DNA of 64,000 bases from Oceanobacillus rekensis (GCF_002153375.1 NZ_MTBQ01000002.1:188223-252222); one strand, 5' to 3'; positions 8,368 through 17,034 are shown, counted from the stretch's first letter. Made by a program: numbers and translations. Notes: generated from the letters alone by a model not told the origin.

Positions 8368-9807
8368 TTATTTATCTTCAGGCTTGCTTGTACTTTCTGT
8401 TTTACGATCCCAGCATTCGATACCTTCTTGGTCATCGAGCAAATCTTTGTAAAACACGGGGTCTTTTCCTTCCTTACGTTGTTGCATGTAGTCTTTGAGA
8501 AGACGGTTTGCTAGCTTGAAAAGTCTTGTAATGGCATACAGGTTAATCAATGCCATGATTGCCATTGTCAGATCTGCAAGTGCCCAAACTAAATCGAAGG
8601 AAGCGAGTGTTCCGAATACAACCATTGCGAGAACAATAATTCGGTAGATAAATAAAGCAGTCTTGCTTTCTTTAATATAGGCAATATTACTTTCCCCATA
8701 ATAATAGTTACCTAAAATAGAGCTGAATGCAAAGAGGAAGATGGCAATGGCGATAAATACACCTGCCCAATCACCGAGCATTTGTGTAAAAGCATTCTGG
8801 GTTATTTGAATCCCGTCAGCCTCACTACCGGCAAATCCACCAGCAGACAGAATGACAAATCCTGTTGCCGTACATACAAGGATCGTATCGAAAAATACAC
8901 CTAATGCTTGTACGAGGCCTTGTTTTACTGGATGGCTTACTTCCGCAGTTGCAGCTGCATTTGGTGCAGCACCCATACCAGCTTCATTGGAGAATAGGCC
9001 ACGTTTTATGCCCATCATAATAGCAGCACCAAATCCACCACCAGCAACTTGCTGAATACCAAATGCATTTGCAAAAATAAGTGCAAACATATCTGGCACA
9101 GCAGAAAGGTTCATAAACAGAACGACGAGTGCTAGTACAACATATAATATCGCCATTACTGGAACAATAATCTGGGAAACATTTGCAATACTTTTTAGTC
9201 CGCCAAAAATAACGAGAGCTGTCAAAATAACTAATACAACTGCAACGATTCTAGAATCCAACGCAAATTGCCCTTCAAAAGCAAGGCTTATCGTATTGGA
9301 TTGTACCGAGTTAAATACAAGGCCATATGTAAATGTAATAGTGACCGCGAATACAATACCAAGCCATCTTTTCTTCAAACCTTTTTCAATGTAGTATGCA
9401 GGACCACCGCGATACTGATTATCATCCTTAACTTTGTACACTTGTGCAAGCGTGCTTTCCACAAATCCTGATGCTGCACCTAAAAGGGCAATCAGCCACA
9501 TCCAGAATAATGCTCCCGGTCCACCAAGTGCAACAGCCGAAGCTACACCAGCCATGTTCCCTGTACCTACACGGGATGCAGCACTGATAGCAAATGCCTG
9601 GAATGGGCTAGTTCCTTTTTTACCCGAACTATCAAATGTCCGCTTGTCCATAATTACCCGAAACATTTCAGGAATTGTTCGGAATTGGACAAAATTAGTT
9701 TTAATCGTGTAGTAGAGTCCCAAACCAATTAAAACAATAATTAAAATATAACTCCATAAAAAATCATTCATGACTCCAACAATATACTCTAAAAATTCCA
9801 ACTTCAT
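8368..9807 (-). CDS. Sodium:alanine/glycine symporter, AgcS family
   Basis: A 479-residue sodium (or proton)-coupled amino acid symporter of the alanine-or-glycine:cation family. The segments GTGNMAGVASAVALGGPGALFWMW and GLFSNEAGMGAAPNAAATAEV are family hallmarks, and about ten to eleven membrane helices are apparent. The C-terminal 50 residues are polar and cytoplasmic. The ATG at 9807 has GGGAG only three bases upstream, closer than usual; an internal ATG at 9771 has an equally close site. It is transcribed with, but separately terminated from, the dipeptidase gene. Confidence 0.92.
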   Translation of the reverse strand: MKLEFLEYIVGVMNDFLWSYILIIVLIGLGLYYTIKTNFVQFRTIPEMFRVIMDKRTFDSSGKKGTSPFQAFAISAASRVGTGNMAGVASAVALGGPGALFWMWLIALLGAASGFVESTLAQVYKVKDDNQYRGGPAYYIEKGLKKRWLGIVFAVTITFTYGLVFNSVQSNTISLAFEGQFALDSRIVAVVLVILTALVIFGGLKSIANVSQIIVPVMAILYVVLALVVLFMNLSAVPDMFALIFANAFGIQQVAGGGFGAAIMMGIKRGLFSNEAGMGAAPNAAATAEVSHPVKQGLVQALGVFFDTILVCTATGFVILSAGGFAGSEADGIQITQNAFTQMLGDWAGVFIAIAIFLFAFSSILGNYYYGESNIAYIKESKTALFIYRIIVLAMVVFGTLASFDLVWALADLTMAIMALINLYAITRLFKLANRLLKDYMQQRKEGKDPVFYKDLLDDQEGIECWDRKTESTSKPEDK

Positions 9808-9829
9808 ACACTCCCTATTTTTTAGTGCC

Positions 9830-10140
9830 GACGATACGAGTTGCGGCTAGTTCCGGCTCCCAGGAGCTCATAGACTTCCTGACACCTTCGTTCGATAAAG
9901 AAGACTTGCCGAGTGACCAAGGCATGAGGCTTGGTCGCACTTATACCCTTGGGTGAAAGTCAACATCGACTCACTCCGTTCGCCGTGTTTCCTTTATCTT
10001 CTACGAGGGAATGTTCAACAAGAACGCCACATCACGTGGCTGGTCTTTTGGTGGGGCGAGTAACCGCAGTCCCAACGTTGAACCACCCCACGTCCTGTGG
10101 GGCGCAGTCTAATCGCTCCTAAACGGTCGCCTCCACTTTT
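9830..10140 (-). mobile_element. GC-rich, highly structured segment; possible IS605-type right-end remnant
   Basis: This stretch is far richer in GC than its neighbours and packs several strong hairpins: GACCAAG/CTTGGTC at 9917-9935, GCCAC/GTGGC near 10028, and CCCCAC/GTGGGG near 10090. On the minus strand a broken reading frame contains FNVGTAVTRPTKRP, which I associate from memory with the degenerate C-terminal tails of IS605/IS1341 TnpB genes, whose 3' ends overlap a structured omega RNA. No intact transposase is present. The rest of the 680-base gap up to pdxR holds only the short repeat at 10437. Confidence 0.4.
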
Positions 10141-10436
10141 GGATATTTTCACTCCACGGTTTTTGTTGAATTCTGTCTGTTCCGCTTTGGAAATAATAGG
10201 CGAGTGTTCGCAACAGGTCCATAAACAGGTTCACAAAATATTGGTGGAGATTCATTAAGATACCTAGTACATCTCTTTTGTCGAAAATTCCCTATTTAAT
10301 TTGATTTAAAACCTAAGCAATTTAGACAGAAAATTAGTATCGTAGTGAAAAATTGTGCTACTTAGAAATTGTACAGGCAAAAAGCGGTAAGGGCAATAAA
10401 AATAATAAGGAAGAAAATGGATTTATAGACATATTT

Positions 10437-10467
10437 TTCGACAAAACTCAGGGAGTGACAGGCACCG
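10437..10467 (+). repeat. Dispersed repeat TTCGACA...GTGACAGGCACC
   Basis: Copy of the roughly 30-bp family (TTCGACAAAACTCAGGGAG, then TGACAGGCACC) in the gap behind pdxR. Other copies are at 8311, 12927, 13576, 14915, 17016, 17138, 21896 and 22103. Confidence 0.7.
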
Positions 10468-10489
10468 CTAGACACCGCTATAGCAATTT

Positions 10490-11899
10490 TTATCGTTCCC
10501 AGGTTGTTAGTAGTGTTTCTGTTGCGATTTTTAATTTTTCTTCCGTGATACCGGCAAAGCCAAGGACGATTTTAGGAGGACTTTCATCACCTTTTCCCAT
10601 GGAATAGGCAGAAAATGGGTAGACCTTTACAGCTGCTTCAGCGGCTCTCTGGACAAGTTCTGATTCACTCATTCCATTTTTCACAGCAAGAACAATATGC
10701 AACCCTGACCGCTCACCAACCACGGACACTGTATCTTCATATGGCTTTAACAGCTCAATAATTTTTTCCAGTTTCCGTCGGTAAATTTTCCGCATCCGGT
10801 TTAAGTGCCGCTCAAAGTCACCCTCTCGCATAAATCGTGCAAGTATGTGTTGGTCGATTCGTGAAACGGAAGAATGATAAAAGGAAAGTTCATCCCTATA
10901 CCGCTCCAACAGCGACTTAGGCAAAACCATATAACTAATTCTTAGTGATGGAATCAATGATTTAGAAAAAGAACCTAAATAAATTACTTTTTCCTGTTGA
11001 TCCATGCTTTTCAAGGGAGGAATCGATTTTCCACTATAGCGAAATTCACTGTCATAGTCATCCTCAATAATATAACGATTCGCTTCCGCGGTAGCCCAGT
11101 TTAAAAGCTGTGTCCGCCGATTAACGGAAAGTACGGTACCATAAGGAAAATGATGTGAAGGGGTTACGTAAACAACATTTGGGTTAGTGTTCTCAATTGA
11201 TTCGACCTGTATACCTTCCTCGTCAACTTCAAGCGGGTACACTTCGTTTGGATAACTTTTCAACATACGCAAAATCAAATGGTATCCAGGATCCTCTACA
11301 CCATAGACCGTATCTGTTTTAAATAAAAGCAGAAGCTGCTGTAGTAAAATCTCAATGCCAGCCCCAATAATAATTTCCTCTGGGGAGCATTGCAGCCCAC
11401 GAGCATGGTACAAATATTGGGAGATTTCCTCGCGAAGTTTGATTTCTCCCTGTGCATCACCAAGTAAAAGCAGCGAATGGTTTTGTTTATCGATTGTATT
11501 TTTTGCGTATTTCCGCCATTGTTCAAAAGGAAAATTCTCTGTGTCAACCCAGCTTGGATGAAAATTGTATTTAATCGAAGAATAGTTCTCTTCTTGCTGT
11601 TCAAATTTTGGATTCTTTTTTGCATCAACAGGCTGCACATATTCTAAATCTTCACTAGCTAATACAAAATAACCTTTTCGCGGGAGGGATTCCAGATAAC
11701 CCTCTGCGATTAATTGATCATATGCAGCCTCCACCGTGTTTTGACTAATGTGGAGGAAATCAGCCAGTTTTCGTTTAGATGGTAGCTTAGATTCAAATGA
11801 TAATCTTCCTTCAATAATTTCTTTTTTTATATACTTATACAATTGCTCGTATAACGGTATATCTGTATCACGGTTTAAATGACAGGATAACATCTCCAT
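10490..11899 (-). CDS. pdxR: MocR-family regulator PdxR of vitamin B6 synthesis
   Basis: A 469-residue MocR protein: an N-terminal GntR-type winged helix (residues about 10-75, SKRKLADFLHISQNTVEAAY) joined to a class I aminotransferase fold with the PLP-lysine segment YLGSFSKSLIPSLR near residue 310. In Gram-positive bacteria PdxR senses pyridoxal phosphate and activates pdxST. Here it is divergent from pdxS with a short shared control region, the standard arrangement. It probably also represses itself. Confidence 0.92.
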   Translation of the reverse strand: MEMLSCHLNRDTDIPLYEQLYKYIKKEIIEGRLSFESKLPSKRKLADFLHISQNTVEAAYDQLIAEGYLESLPRKGYFVLASEDLEYVQPVDAKKNPKFEQQEENYSSIKYNFHPSWVDTENFPFEQWRKYAKNTIDKQNHSLLLLGDAQGEIKLREEISQYLYHARGLQCSPEEIIIGAGIEILLQQLLLLFKTDTVYGVEDPGYHLILRMLKSYPNEVYPLEVDEEGIQVESIENTNPNVVYVTPSHHFPYGTVLSVNRRTQLLNWATAEANRYIIEDDYDSEFRYSGKSIPPLKSMDQQEKVIYLGSFSKSLIPSLRISYMVLPKSLLERYRDELSFYHSSVSRIDQHILARFMREGDFERHLNRMRKIYRRKLEKIIELLKPYEDTVSVVGERSGLHIVLAVKNGMSESELVQRAAEAAVKVYPFSAYSMGKGDESPPKIVLGFAGITEEKLKIATETLLTTWER

Positions 11900-12028
11900 T
11901 TTCTTACTTCCTCTCTAGCTGACCTTGTTAGTTTTTATGAAACTGGCACTTTCAATGGGATCACATTCCTTTATAATAAATGACATATTAGAAAATTACA
12001 AACTAAGATTTGGGAGATGAATGGGAAT
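11900..12028. promoter_or_regulatory. Divergent pdxR/pdxS control region
   Basis: The gap between the two divergent genes contains TATAAT at 11971-11976 as a likely -10 box for pdxS, without a good -35 box, as expected of a promoter needing the activator PdxR. I could not delimit the PdxR sites by eye. Confidence 0.5.
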
Positions 12029-12916
12029 ATGGAAAAATTAGTAGGTAGCGAAACAGTAAAAAGAGGAATGGCACAAATGCAAAAAGGCGGCGTCATAATG
12101 GATGTCATTAATGCCGAGCAGGCGAAAATTGCGGAGGCATCAGGTGCAGTAGCTGTAATGGCATTGGAACGTGTACCATCTGACATTCGTGCAGCTGGTG
12201 GCGTAGCAAGAATGGCTGACCCACGTATTGTGGAAGAAGTATTGAATGCAGTATCGATTCCGGTAATGGCAAAAGCTCGAATTGGGCATATAGTGGAAGC
12301 GAGAATACTCGAAGCAATGGGTGTCGATTATATAGATGAAAGTGAAGTACTTACCCCAGCGGATGAGGAATATCATATTTTGAAAAGTACATACACAGTT
12401 CCTTTCGTTTGTGGATGCCGTGATTTAGGCGAAGCTGCAAGACGTATTGGTGAAGGTGCTGCGATGCTTCGTACTAAAGGGGAGCCAGGAACAGGAAATA
12501 TTGTCGAGGCTGTCCGTCATATGCGAAAAGTTCAAGCACAGGTTCGAAAAGTTGTACACATGAACGATGATGAATTAATGACAGAGGCGAAATTACTTGG
12601 TGCCCCATATGATGTATTGAAGCAAATTAGAGCGGAAGGAAAGCTTCCTGTTGTTAACTTTGCTGCAGGTGGAGTCGCTACACCAGCAGATGCTGCTTTA
12701 ATGATGGAACTTGGCGCGGATGGTGTTTTCGTTGGATCCGGTGTCTTCAAATCAGAAAACCCGGAGAAATTCGCTAGTTCCATTGTTCAGGCAACTACTT
12801 ATTATAATGACTATGAATTAATTGGAAAACTATCAAAAGAACTAGGTAGCCCAATGAAAGGAATCGACATCTCCAAACTACCAGCAGAAGAAAGAATGCA
12901 AGAACGAGGCTGGTAG
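12029..12916 (+). CDS. pdxS: Pyridoxal 5'-phosphate synthase lyase subunit PdxS
   Basis: Synthase half of the ribose-5-phosphate-dependent PLP synthase: it joins ribose 5-phosphate, glyceraldehyde 3-phosphate and ammonia from PdxT. The sequence is almost canonical: [37 protein letters not shown], the Schiff-base lysine segment [10 protein letters not shown], and [18 protein letters not shown]. It ends in ERMQERGW like the B. subtilis protein. The ATG at 12029 fits the family length; an in-frame ATG 12 bases upstream lies directly on the GGGAG site and is unlikely. It is cotranscribed with pdxT. Confidence 0.97.
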   Translation: MEKLVGSETVKRGMAQMQKGGVIMDVINAEQAKIAEASGAVAVMALERVPSDIRAAGGVARMADPRIVEEVLNAVSIPVMAKARIGHIVEARILEAMGVDYIDESEVLTPADEEYHILKSTYTVPFVCGCRDLGEAARRIGEGAAMLRTKGEPGTGNIVEAVRHMRKVQAQVRKVVHMNDDELMTEAKLLGAPYDVLKQIRAEGKLPVVNFAAGGVATPADAALMMELGADGVFVGSGVFKSENPEKFASSIVQATTYYNDYELIGKLSKELGSPMKGIDISKLPAEERMQERGW

Positions 12917-12926
12917 AAAACCGAAC

Positions 12927-12958
12927 AGTGCCTGTCACTTCCTTAAAATTTGTCGAAT
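12927..12958 (-). repeat. Dispersed repeat copy inside the pdxS-pdxT gap
   Basis: Reverse-orientation copy (AGTGCCTGTCACTTCC, then TTTGTCGAAT) lying in the 72-base space between pdxS and pdxT, so it must be transcribed as part of that operon. Confidence 0.7.
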
Positions 12959-12988
12959 ATAGATAGTTAATGTAAAGGGGGGGTCTGT

Positions 12989-13591
12989 ATGGAAGGAATC
13001 ATGACAATTGGTGTTCTTGGGCTACAAGGTGCGGTGCAAGAACATCTAAAACAGATTGAAGCTCTGGGACTCCATGGAATCAGTGTGAAAAATCCTGAGC
13101 AGTTAAATGATATTAACGGATTGATCATACCAGGAGGAGAAAGTACTGCAATTAAAAACCTTATTGTCAGATATGGTTTTCTCGAACCCTTGCAGGAATT
13201 CTCGCAAGCTGGTAAACCAATTCTCGGAACTTGTGCAGGGATGGTGCTTCTTGCGAAAGAGATTGCAGATTCACCGGATTCCCATCTCGGGTTAATGGAT
13301 ATAAAAGTCAGGCGGAATGCATATGGAAGACAGCGTGATAGCTTTGAAGCCGATTTGGAAGTGAAAGGTATAGATGGTACATTTCCATCCGTGTTTATCC
13401 GCGCACCATACATTGAATATGCTGGTGATAATGTGGAAGTATTAGCCACTTTTGACGGGAAAATTGTAGCAGCACAACAAGAAAATCTATTCGTATCTTC
13501 TTTTCATCCTGAACTGACAAAGGATACGAGATTTATAAAATTATTCGCAGAAATGGTTGCCTCTTCATTTGAAGAGCCTGTCACTTCTTGA
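12989..13591 (+). CDS. pdxT: Pyridoxal 5'-phosphate synthase glutaminase subunit PdxT
   Basis: Class I glutaminase that passes ammonia to PdxS. It shows IGVLGLQGAVQEH at the N-terminus, the oxyanion segment IPGGESTAI, the catalytic cysteine in LGTCAGMVLLA and the His-Glu pair in SSFHPEL. The ATG at 12989 has AAAGGGGGG five bases away; an in-frame ATG at 13001 is possible. The last residues (EEPVTS) are encoded by a copy of the dispersed repeat core, so the C-terminus seems to have been rewritten by it. Confidence 0.95.
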   Translation: MEGIMTIGVLGLQGAVQEHLKQIEALGLHGISVKNPEQLNDINGLIIPGGESTAIKNLIVRYGFLEPLQEFSQAGKPILGTCAGMVLLAKEIADSPDSHLGLMDIKVRRNAYGRQRDSFEADLEVKGIDGTFPSVFIRAPYIEYAGDNVEVLATFDGKIVAAQQENLFVSSFHPELTKDTRFIKLFAEMVASSFEEPVTS

Positions 13592-13623
13592 ATTATGATT
13601 GAAACTTAGAGGCAGACTCAGGT

Positions 13624-13648
13624 GTTTTAGATTTCTTCAGCAGGGTAA
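13624..13648 (+). promoter_or_regulatory. Near-consensus sigma-B promoter of csbD
   Basis: GTTTTA (13624-13629) and GGGTAA (13643-13648) with a 13-base spacer match the sigma-B consensus closely, about 37 bases before the csbD start codon. In B. subtilis csbD belongs to the sigma-B general stress regulon. Confidence 0.75.
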
Positions 13649-13684
13649 GTAAATAATATACTAACTTTTGATGGAGGGATTTAG

Positions 13685-13867
13685 ATGTCAGACAATGGTT
13701 TTAAAGAGAAAGCAAAAGGTGTAGGGAATAAAATTAAGGGTGAGGCAAAAGACCAATGGGGTACTGCAACAGATGATCCCAGCAAAAAGGCTGAAGGAAA
13801 ACTTGATAAAACAAAAGGCGAAGTACAGGATAGTATAGGAGATACAAAAAATAAGCATAATAAATAG
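13685..13867 (+). CDS. csbD: CsbD-family general stress protein
   Basis: A 60-residue hydrophilic protein with the CsbD repeat pattern: KEKAKGVGNKIKGEAKDQWG, then the second unit KKAEGKLDKTKGEVQDSIGD. Such proteins are abundant, largely unfolded and stress-induced; their biochemical role is unknown. GATGGAGGG precedes the ATG, and the sigma-B promoter and a terminator hairpin make it a single-gene unit. Confidence 0.92.
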   Translation: MSDNGFKEKAKGVGNKIKGEAKDQWGTATDDPSKKAEGKLDKTKGEVQDSIGDTKNKHNK

Positions 13868-13875
13868 TACTTTGA

Positions 13876-13912
13876 TTAAATAGCCACTGGGTCTTTTCCA
13901 TTGGCTATTTAA
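13876..13912 (+). terminator. Hairpin after csbD
   Basis: Stem TTAAATAGCCA / TGGCTATTTAA with a 15-base loop, nine bases after the csbD stop. The following T-run is short, so termination may be partial. Confidence 0.6.
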
Positions 13913-13937
13913 TTTGATGTTAAGAGGAGGAATATTG

Positions 13938-14837
13938 ATGAGTAAAGTCCCTTTAATTGTGAATACGGAATGGTTAGCGGAAAGACTAGAAGATCCTAAA
14001 TTGAGATTATTGGATGCTACAACTTTTTTAAAACAACCTGCTGAAGGGGGATATTATGATGTTTGGTCAGGTAAGGAAGCATATGAAAAAGGTCATATTC
14101 CTGGTGCAGTTTATGCTGATTTACTTGGAGAATTTTCTGACCCAGATTCAGAATATAAATTCACTGTCCCATCGAGAGACAGATTTGTAAAGAAAATTAG
14201 TGAACTAGGTGTTGGTGATGATACATACGTGGTAGTTTATGATCAAGGTGAAGCTGTTGTTGGTGCTTCTGTTATTGCCTCTGACTGGGCTTCCCGTCTT
14301 GCATGGCAATTGCGCTACGAAGGTTTTGACAATGTAGCCGTTCTTGATGGTGGTTTTCCTAAGTGGCGTGAAGAAGGGCGTTCAGTTACAACGGAGCCAG
14401 GATCTTATCCAACTGCAACATACTCTGGAGAACGCCGTCCTGAACTTTTAGCAACAAAAGAAGATGTAAAAAATGCACTGAATGATGAAAATGTAATTCT
14501 GCTGAATAGTTTAAGTGAAGCTGATTTTAATGGAGAAACAAATACATACTCCCGAAGCGGCCATATTCCTGGTAGTGTAAATGTATTCTTTGGAGAACTT
14601 TCTGATATAAAAACAAAAGAACTTCATGATGAGGAAAAGTTGCGTAAAAAATTTGAAGAAGTCGGTGCACTTGATCCAAGTAAAAAAGTTATTACTTATT
14701 GCGGAAGCGGAATTGCTGCAACGTGGAACGCTCTTATTTTAAATAAACTTGGTCAAACAAACGTAGCAATGTATGATGGGTCCATGACCGAATGGACAGC
14801 AGATCCATCACTACCATTGGACAAGGTTGAAAAATAA
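13938..14837 (+). CDS. Two-domain rhodanese-type sulfurtransferase
   Basis: Thiosulfate or 3-mercaptopyruvate sulfurtransferase with two rhodanese domains. The N-terminal domain (about 5-140) is inactive-type (VVYDQGEAVVGASVIAS); the C-terminal domain carries the catalytic loop CGSGIAATWN with Cys near residue 256. CG(S/T)G loops are usual in mercaptopyruvate enzymes and their kin, so the donor is not certain. I chose the ATG at 13938 because GAGGAGGAA lies eight bases before it; upstream in-frame ATGs have no such site. Confidence 0.9.
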   Translation: MSKVPLIVNTEWLAERLEDPKLRLLDATTFLKQPAEGGYYDVWSGKEAYEKGHIPGAVYADLLGEFSDPDSEYKFTVPSRDRFVKKISELGVGDDTYVVVYDQGEAVVGASVIASDWASRLAWQLRYEGFDNVAVLDGGFPKWREEGRSVTTEPGSYPTATYSGERRPELLATKEDVKNALNDENVILLNSLSEADFNGETNTYSRSGHIPGSVNVFFGELSDIKTKELHDEEKLRKKFEEVGALDPSKKVITYCGSGIAATWNALILNKLGQTNVAMYDGSMTEWTADPSLPLDKVEK

Positions 14838-14905
14838 AGCTAACCTAAATAAAAGGTTAGCTCTAATTTGTGGGTATTCCACATTTCAAAGCTAACCCTT
14901 TTTTA
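14838..14905 (+). terminator. Terminator region with two alternative stems
   Basis: Three complementary blocks follow the sulfurtransferase gene: AGCTAACCT (14838-14846), AGGTTAGCT (14854-14862) and AGCTAACC (from 14890) followed by CTTTTTT. Block 2 can pair with block 1 or block 3; the second pairing gives a classical terminator. Confidence 0.65.
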
Positions 14906-14914
14906 GTGCCCTAT

Positions 14915-14944
14915 TTCGACAAAGTCCGGGGAGTGACAGGTACC
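14915..14944 (+). repeat. Dispersed repeat TTCGACA...GTGACAGGTACC
   Basis: A well-preserved copy (TTCGACAAAGTCCGGGGAG, then TGACAGGTACC) between two convergent genes; its last base overlaps the stop codon of the DUF3006 gene on the other strand. Confidence 0.75.
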
Positions 14945-15204
14945 TAATTTTTCCTAAACTTACTCCCGCTGCTTTTGGATCGGAGTTTTGCCATTAAGTC
15001 TGATGATTTCTTAGCTTCGGCATCGGTTTTGCTCGTATCAATCGAAAGTATATTATAGCTGCCATTACTTGATTCCATACGAAAAGCTGTGTTGATGTCA
15101 CTGCCCACGGGTAATTCACTTTTTTTAATAACAAGCTCCGCATTATTTTCTTCTATTAAAATAACTGCTTTGTCACCTTCAAATCGATCAAGAATTCCTT
15201 TCAT
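14944..15204 (-). CDS. DUF3006 domain protein
   Basis: The first 60 residues (KGILDRFEGDKAVILIEENN, then LVIKKSELPVGSDI) match the short DUF3006 beta-barrel pattern, which is often encoded beside secreted ComEC-like metallo-beta-lactamase proteins, as here. Function unknown. The last 25 residues are basic and low complexity. I prefer the ATG at 15204, with GAGGAG 12 bases upstream, over a GTG at 15252 that would overlap the upstream gene. It is the second gene of a two-gene operon. Confidence 0.75.
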   Translation of the reverse strand: MKGILDRFEGDKAVILIEENNAELVIKKSELPVGSDINTAFRMESSNGSYNILSIDTSKTDAEAKKSSDLMAKLRSKSSGSKFRKN

Positions 15205-15229
15205 CTTACCTATCAACTCCTCAATTCTT

Positions 15230-16507
15230 TTATGTGCATGCGATTCCTTCACTTTTTATATCTGTAATTCTCGCTGGTCCTATCCCGTTAATCCGATCTA
15301 AATCATCAACGGACTGGAATGGTCGTAAATCAATGACGTCCTGTGCTCGTGCTGGTCCAATATGGATAATACTTTGAACCTCTCTGGCGGAAGCTGTATT
15401 AATATTTATGCAGGAGCTGTCTGCAGGAACTTCACTGGAGTCTTCAGAATCAGGTTCTTCTTCAACATCCGATTCTGCCGGTGTAGTTGAAGCTGTGCTG
15501 CCGGGGCTCACCGTACCGTCCTTATTTGTCTCAATGTTATAGTTTTCCCCATCGGAAGTAATAATAATGGTGCCATGTACATCTGTCCCGTAAAGTCGGG
15601 TCCCTGAATTTTTAATGAGTGAAACAACCTCAGTACTTGGATGCCCATAACTATTACCTTTTCCAGCACTATATATGGCAACAGACGGATTGACTGCATT
15701 AATGAAGGAAGGATCACTGGATGTGTTTGACCCGTGATGCCCAAGTTGAAGGATATCTGCCTGGATATCTATTCCACTGTTCATCATTTTCAATTCATCG
15801 CTTCTTGCGGCATCACCTGTGAATAAAAATTTAGTGCTTCCATATGTGAAAAGCAACGAAACAGACTCCTCATTCGACTTACCAGAAATGCTGGATGGGT
15901 AAAGGACATCAATTTCAAGTGGTCCAATTTCATATTCCTCGCCTGTTCGGGGTTCATGGAAATCTGCACCACTATTTATAACCGCTTCAATACCGCGTTG
16001 GAATGTCTGTGAAGAGCTTTCATTCCCCGACAGCCAAACCTCGCCGACATCAAATGTATTCATCACCGAATCAAGCTGTCCGATATGATCAGCATCCGGG
16101 TGGCTAACAACAACCAAATCAATGGAGGAAACATGCTGTGACTGGAGGTAATTTACAACCTCATTTCCTCGCCAGTCCCCTGTATCGAAGAGAATTGTAT
16201 AGTCTTGTTCTCCATCAGAATACTGAAAAAGCGTTGCATCCGCCTGACCTACATCAATATAATGAACCATTAAATCCGATAGTGTGGTAGCTTGGCTAAC
16301 ATCAACTTCTGCTGGAGCATCCTCATTGGTAGTTTCCGTAGTTTGGGATTCCTCCTCAGATTCTGGAACTTCCTCTGCTGGAACCTCGTTCTGATGATCA
16401 TCCTGATTCACCTCATTTGCTGGTGTTGCTTCGTCCTGAATCTGACTCTGTCCACATGCAACGAGAAGAACAGTGAGTATGATCATTAGTAAAAATCTTA
16501 TATTCAA
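15230..16507 (-). CDS. Lipoprotein with ComEC-like metallo-beta-lactamase and helix-hairpin-helix domains
   Basis: Predicted surface lipoprotein: lipobox LVAC at about 15-18, then an acidic Glu/Thr-rich linker to about residue 70, then a metallo-beta-lactamase domain (about 75-310) with SHPDADHIG, FTGDA and LGHHGSNTSS, and a second acidic linker. A ComEA-like tandem helix-hairpin-helix region fills the last 60 residues (ININTASAREVQSI, IGPARAQ, INGIGPARI). The combination is expected to hydrolyse nucleic acid or another phosphodiester outside the membrane, with the HhH part binding DNA; this is inference from ComEC and ComEA. Start is TTG with GGAGG seven bases before it. Confidence 0.85.
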   Translation of the reverse strand: MNIRFLLMIILTVLLVACGQSQIQDEATPANEVNQDDHQNEVPAEEVPESEEESQTTETTNEDAPAEVDVSQATTLSDLMVHYIDVGQADATLFQYSDGEQDYTILFDTGDWRGNEVVNYLQSQHVSSIDLVVVSHPDADHIGQLDSVMNTFDVGEVWLSGNESSSQTFQRGIEAVINSGADFHEPRTGEEYEIGPLEIDVLYPSSISGKSNEESVSLLFTYGSTKFLFTGDAARSDELKMMNSGIDIQADILQLGHHGSNTSSDPSFINAVNPSVAIYSAGKGNSYGHPSTEVVSLIKNSGTRLYGTDVHGTIIITSDGENYNIETNKDGTVSPGSTASTTPAESDVEEEPDSEDSSEVPADSSCININTASAREVQSIIHIGPARAQDVIDLRPFQSVDDLDRINGIGPARITDIKSEGIACT

Positions 16508-16761
16508 TTACATACCTCCATAGACTTACATTCCGTTTAAGCGTATCAAAAAGGATCGACAATGGCTATGCAATTTTATACAGATGCTTTTAAAATCTAT
16601 GTAAAATAGCATTTTATGCTCGTTAAAAAAGGTAACTATCTTATTTTAACTATAGATAAAATGACATTTTCAAGCCGTTCAGAATATTGATTATGCTATT
16701 TTACGAAGATGAAATATACCAGGAGATTCTGCATAATGAGAGATAGGAAGGAGACGATTCT

Positions 16762-17034
16762 ATGAACAAGAGTCATAGGTTGTTTGAATTCACGGTAATA
16801 GCAGGAATACTAGCAATTATGTTATTCACCAACATTGTATTTTCACAGGAAAATGTAACCAAAATTAGTTATATCGGCTTCATTGACCGATTCGAAAACG
16901 ATATGGCAGTCATTCTACTGGAAGAATGGGGAGAAGAAATTATCCTGCCTAAAACACTCCTCCCACCAAACACCCAAGAAAACACCCACCTCACAATTGA
17001 ACTAGTACCCGAACTGGTGCCTGTCACTCCTTGA
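16762..17034 (+). CDS. Membrane-anchored or exported DUF3006-like protein
   Basis: A 90-residue protein with a hydrophobic N-terminal helix (about 9-27) followed by a DUF3006-like core, IGFIDRFENDMAVILLEEWG then IILPKTLLPPNTQE, a paralogue of the protein encoded at 14944-15204. It is divergent from the metallo-beta-lactamase lipoprotein gene, so all three probably work together outside the cell. The last residues (LVPVTP) are encoded by the dispersed repeat core. The ribosome site is GGAAGGAGA. The 254 bases before it hold no gene. Confidence 0.7.
   Translation: MNKSHRLFEFTVIAGILAIMLFTNIVFSQENVTKISYIGFIDRFENDMAVILLEEWGEEIILPKTLLPPNTQENTHLTIELVPELVPVTP
17016..17034 (-). repeat. Dispersed repeat core forming a gene 3' end
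   Basis: GGTGCCTGTCACTCCTTGA, the reverse of the repeat core, supplies the last five codons and the stop of the DUF3006-like gene. Confidence 0.65.

Noticed and set aside
9931-10122. Plus-strand reading frame of 63 codons in the GC-rich segment
   Set aside because: It lies antisense to the TnpB-like tail and owes its length to high GC; no ribosome site or family likeness.
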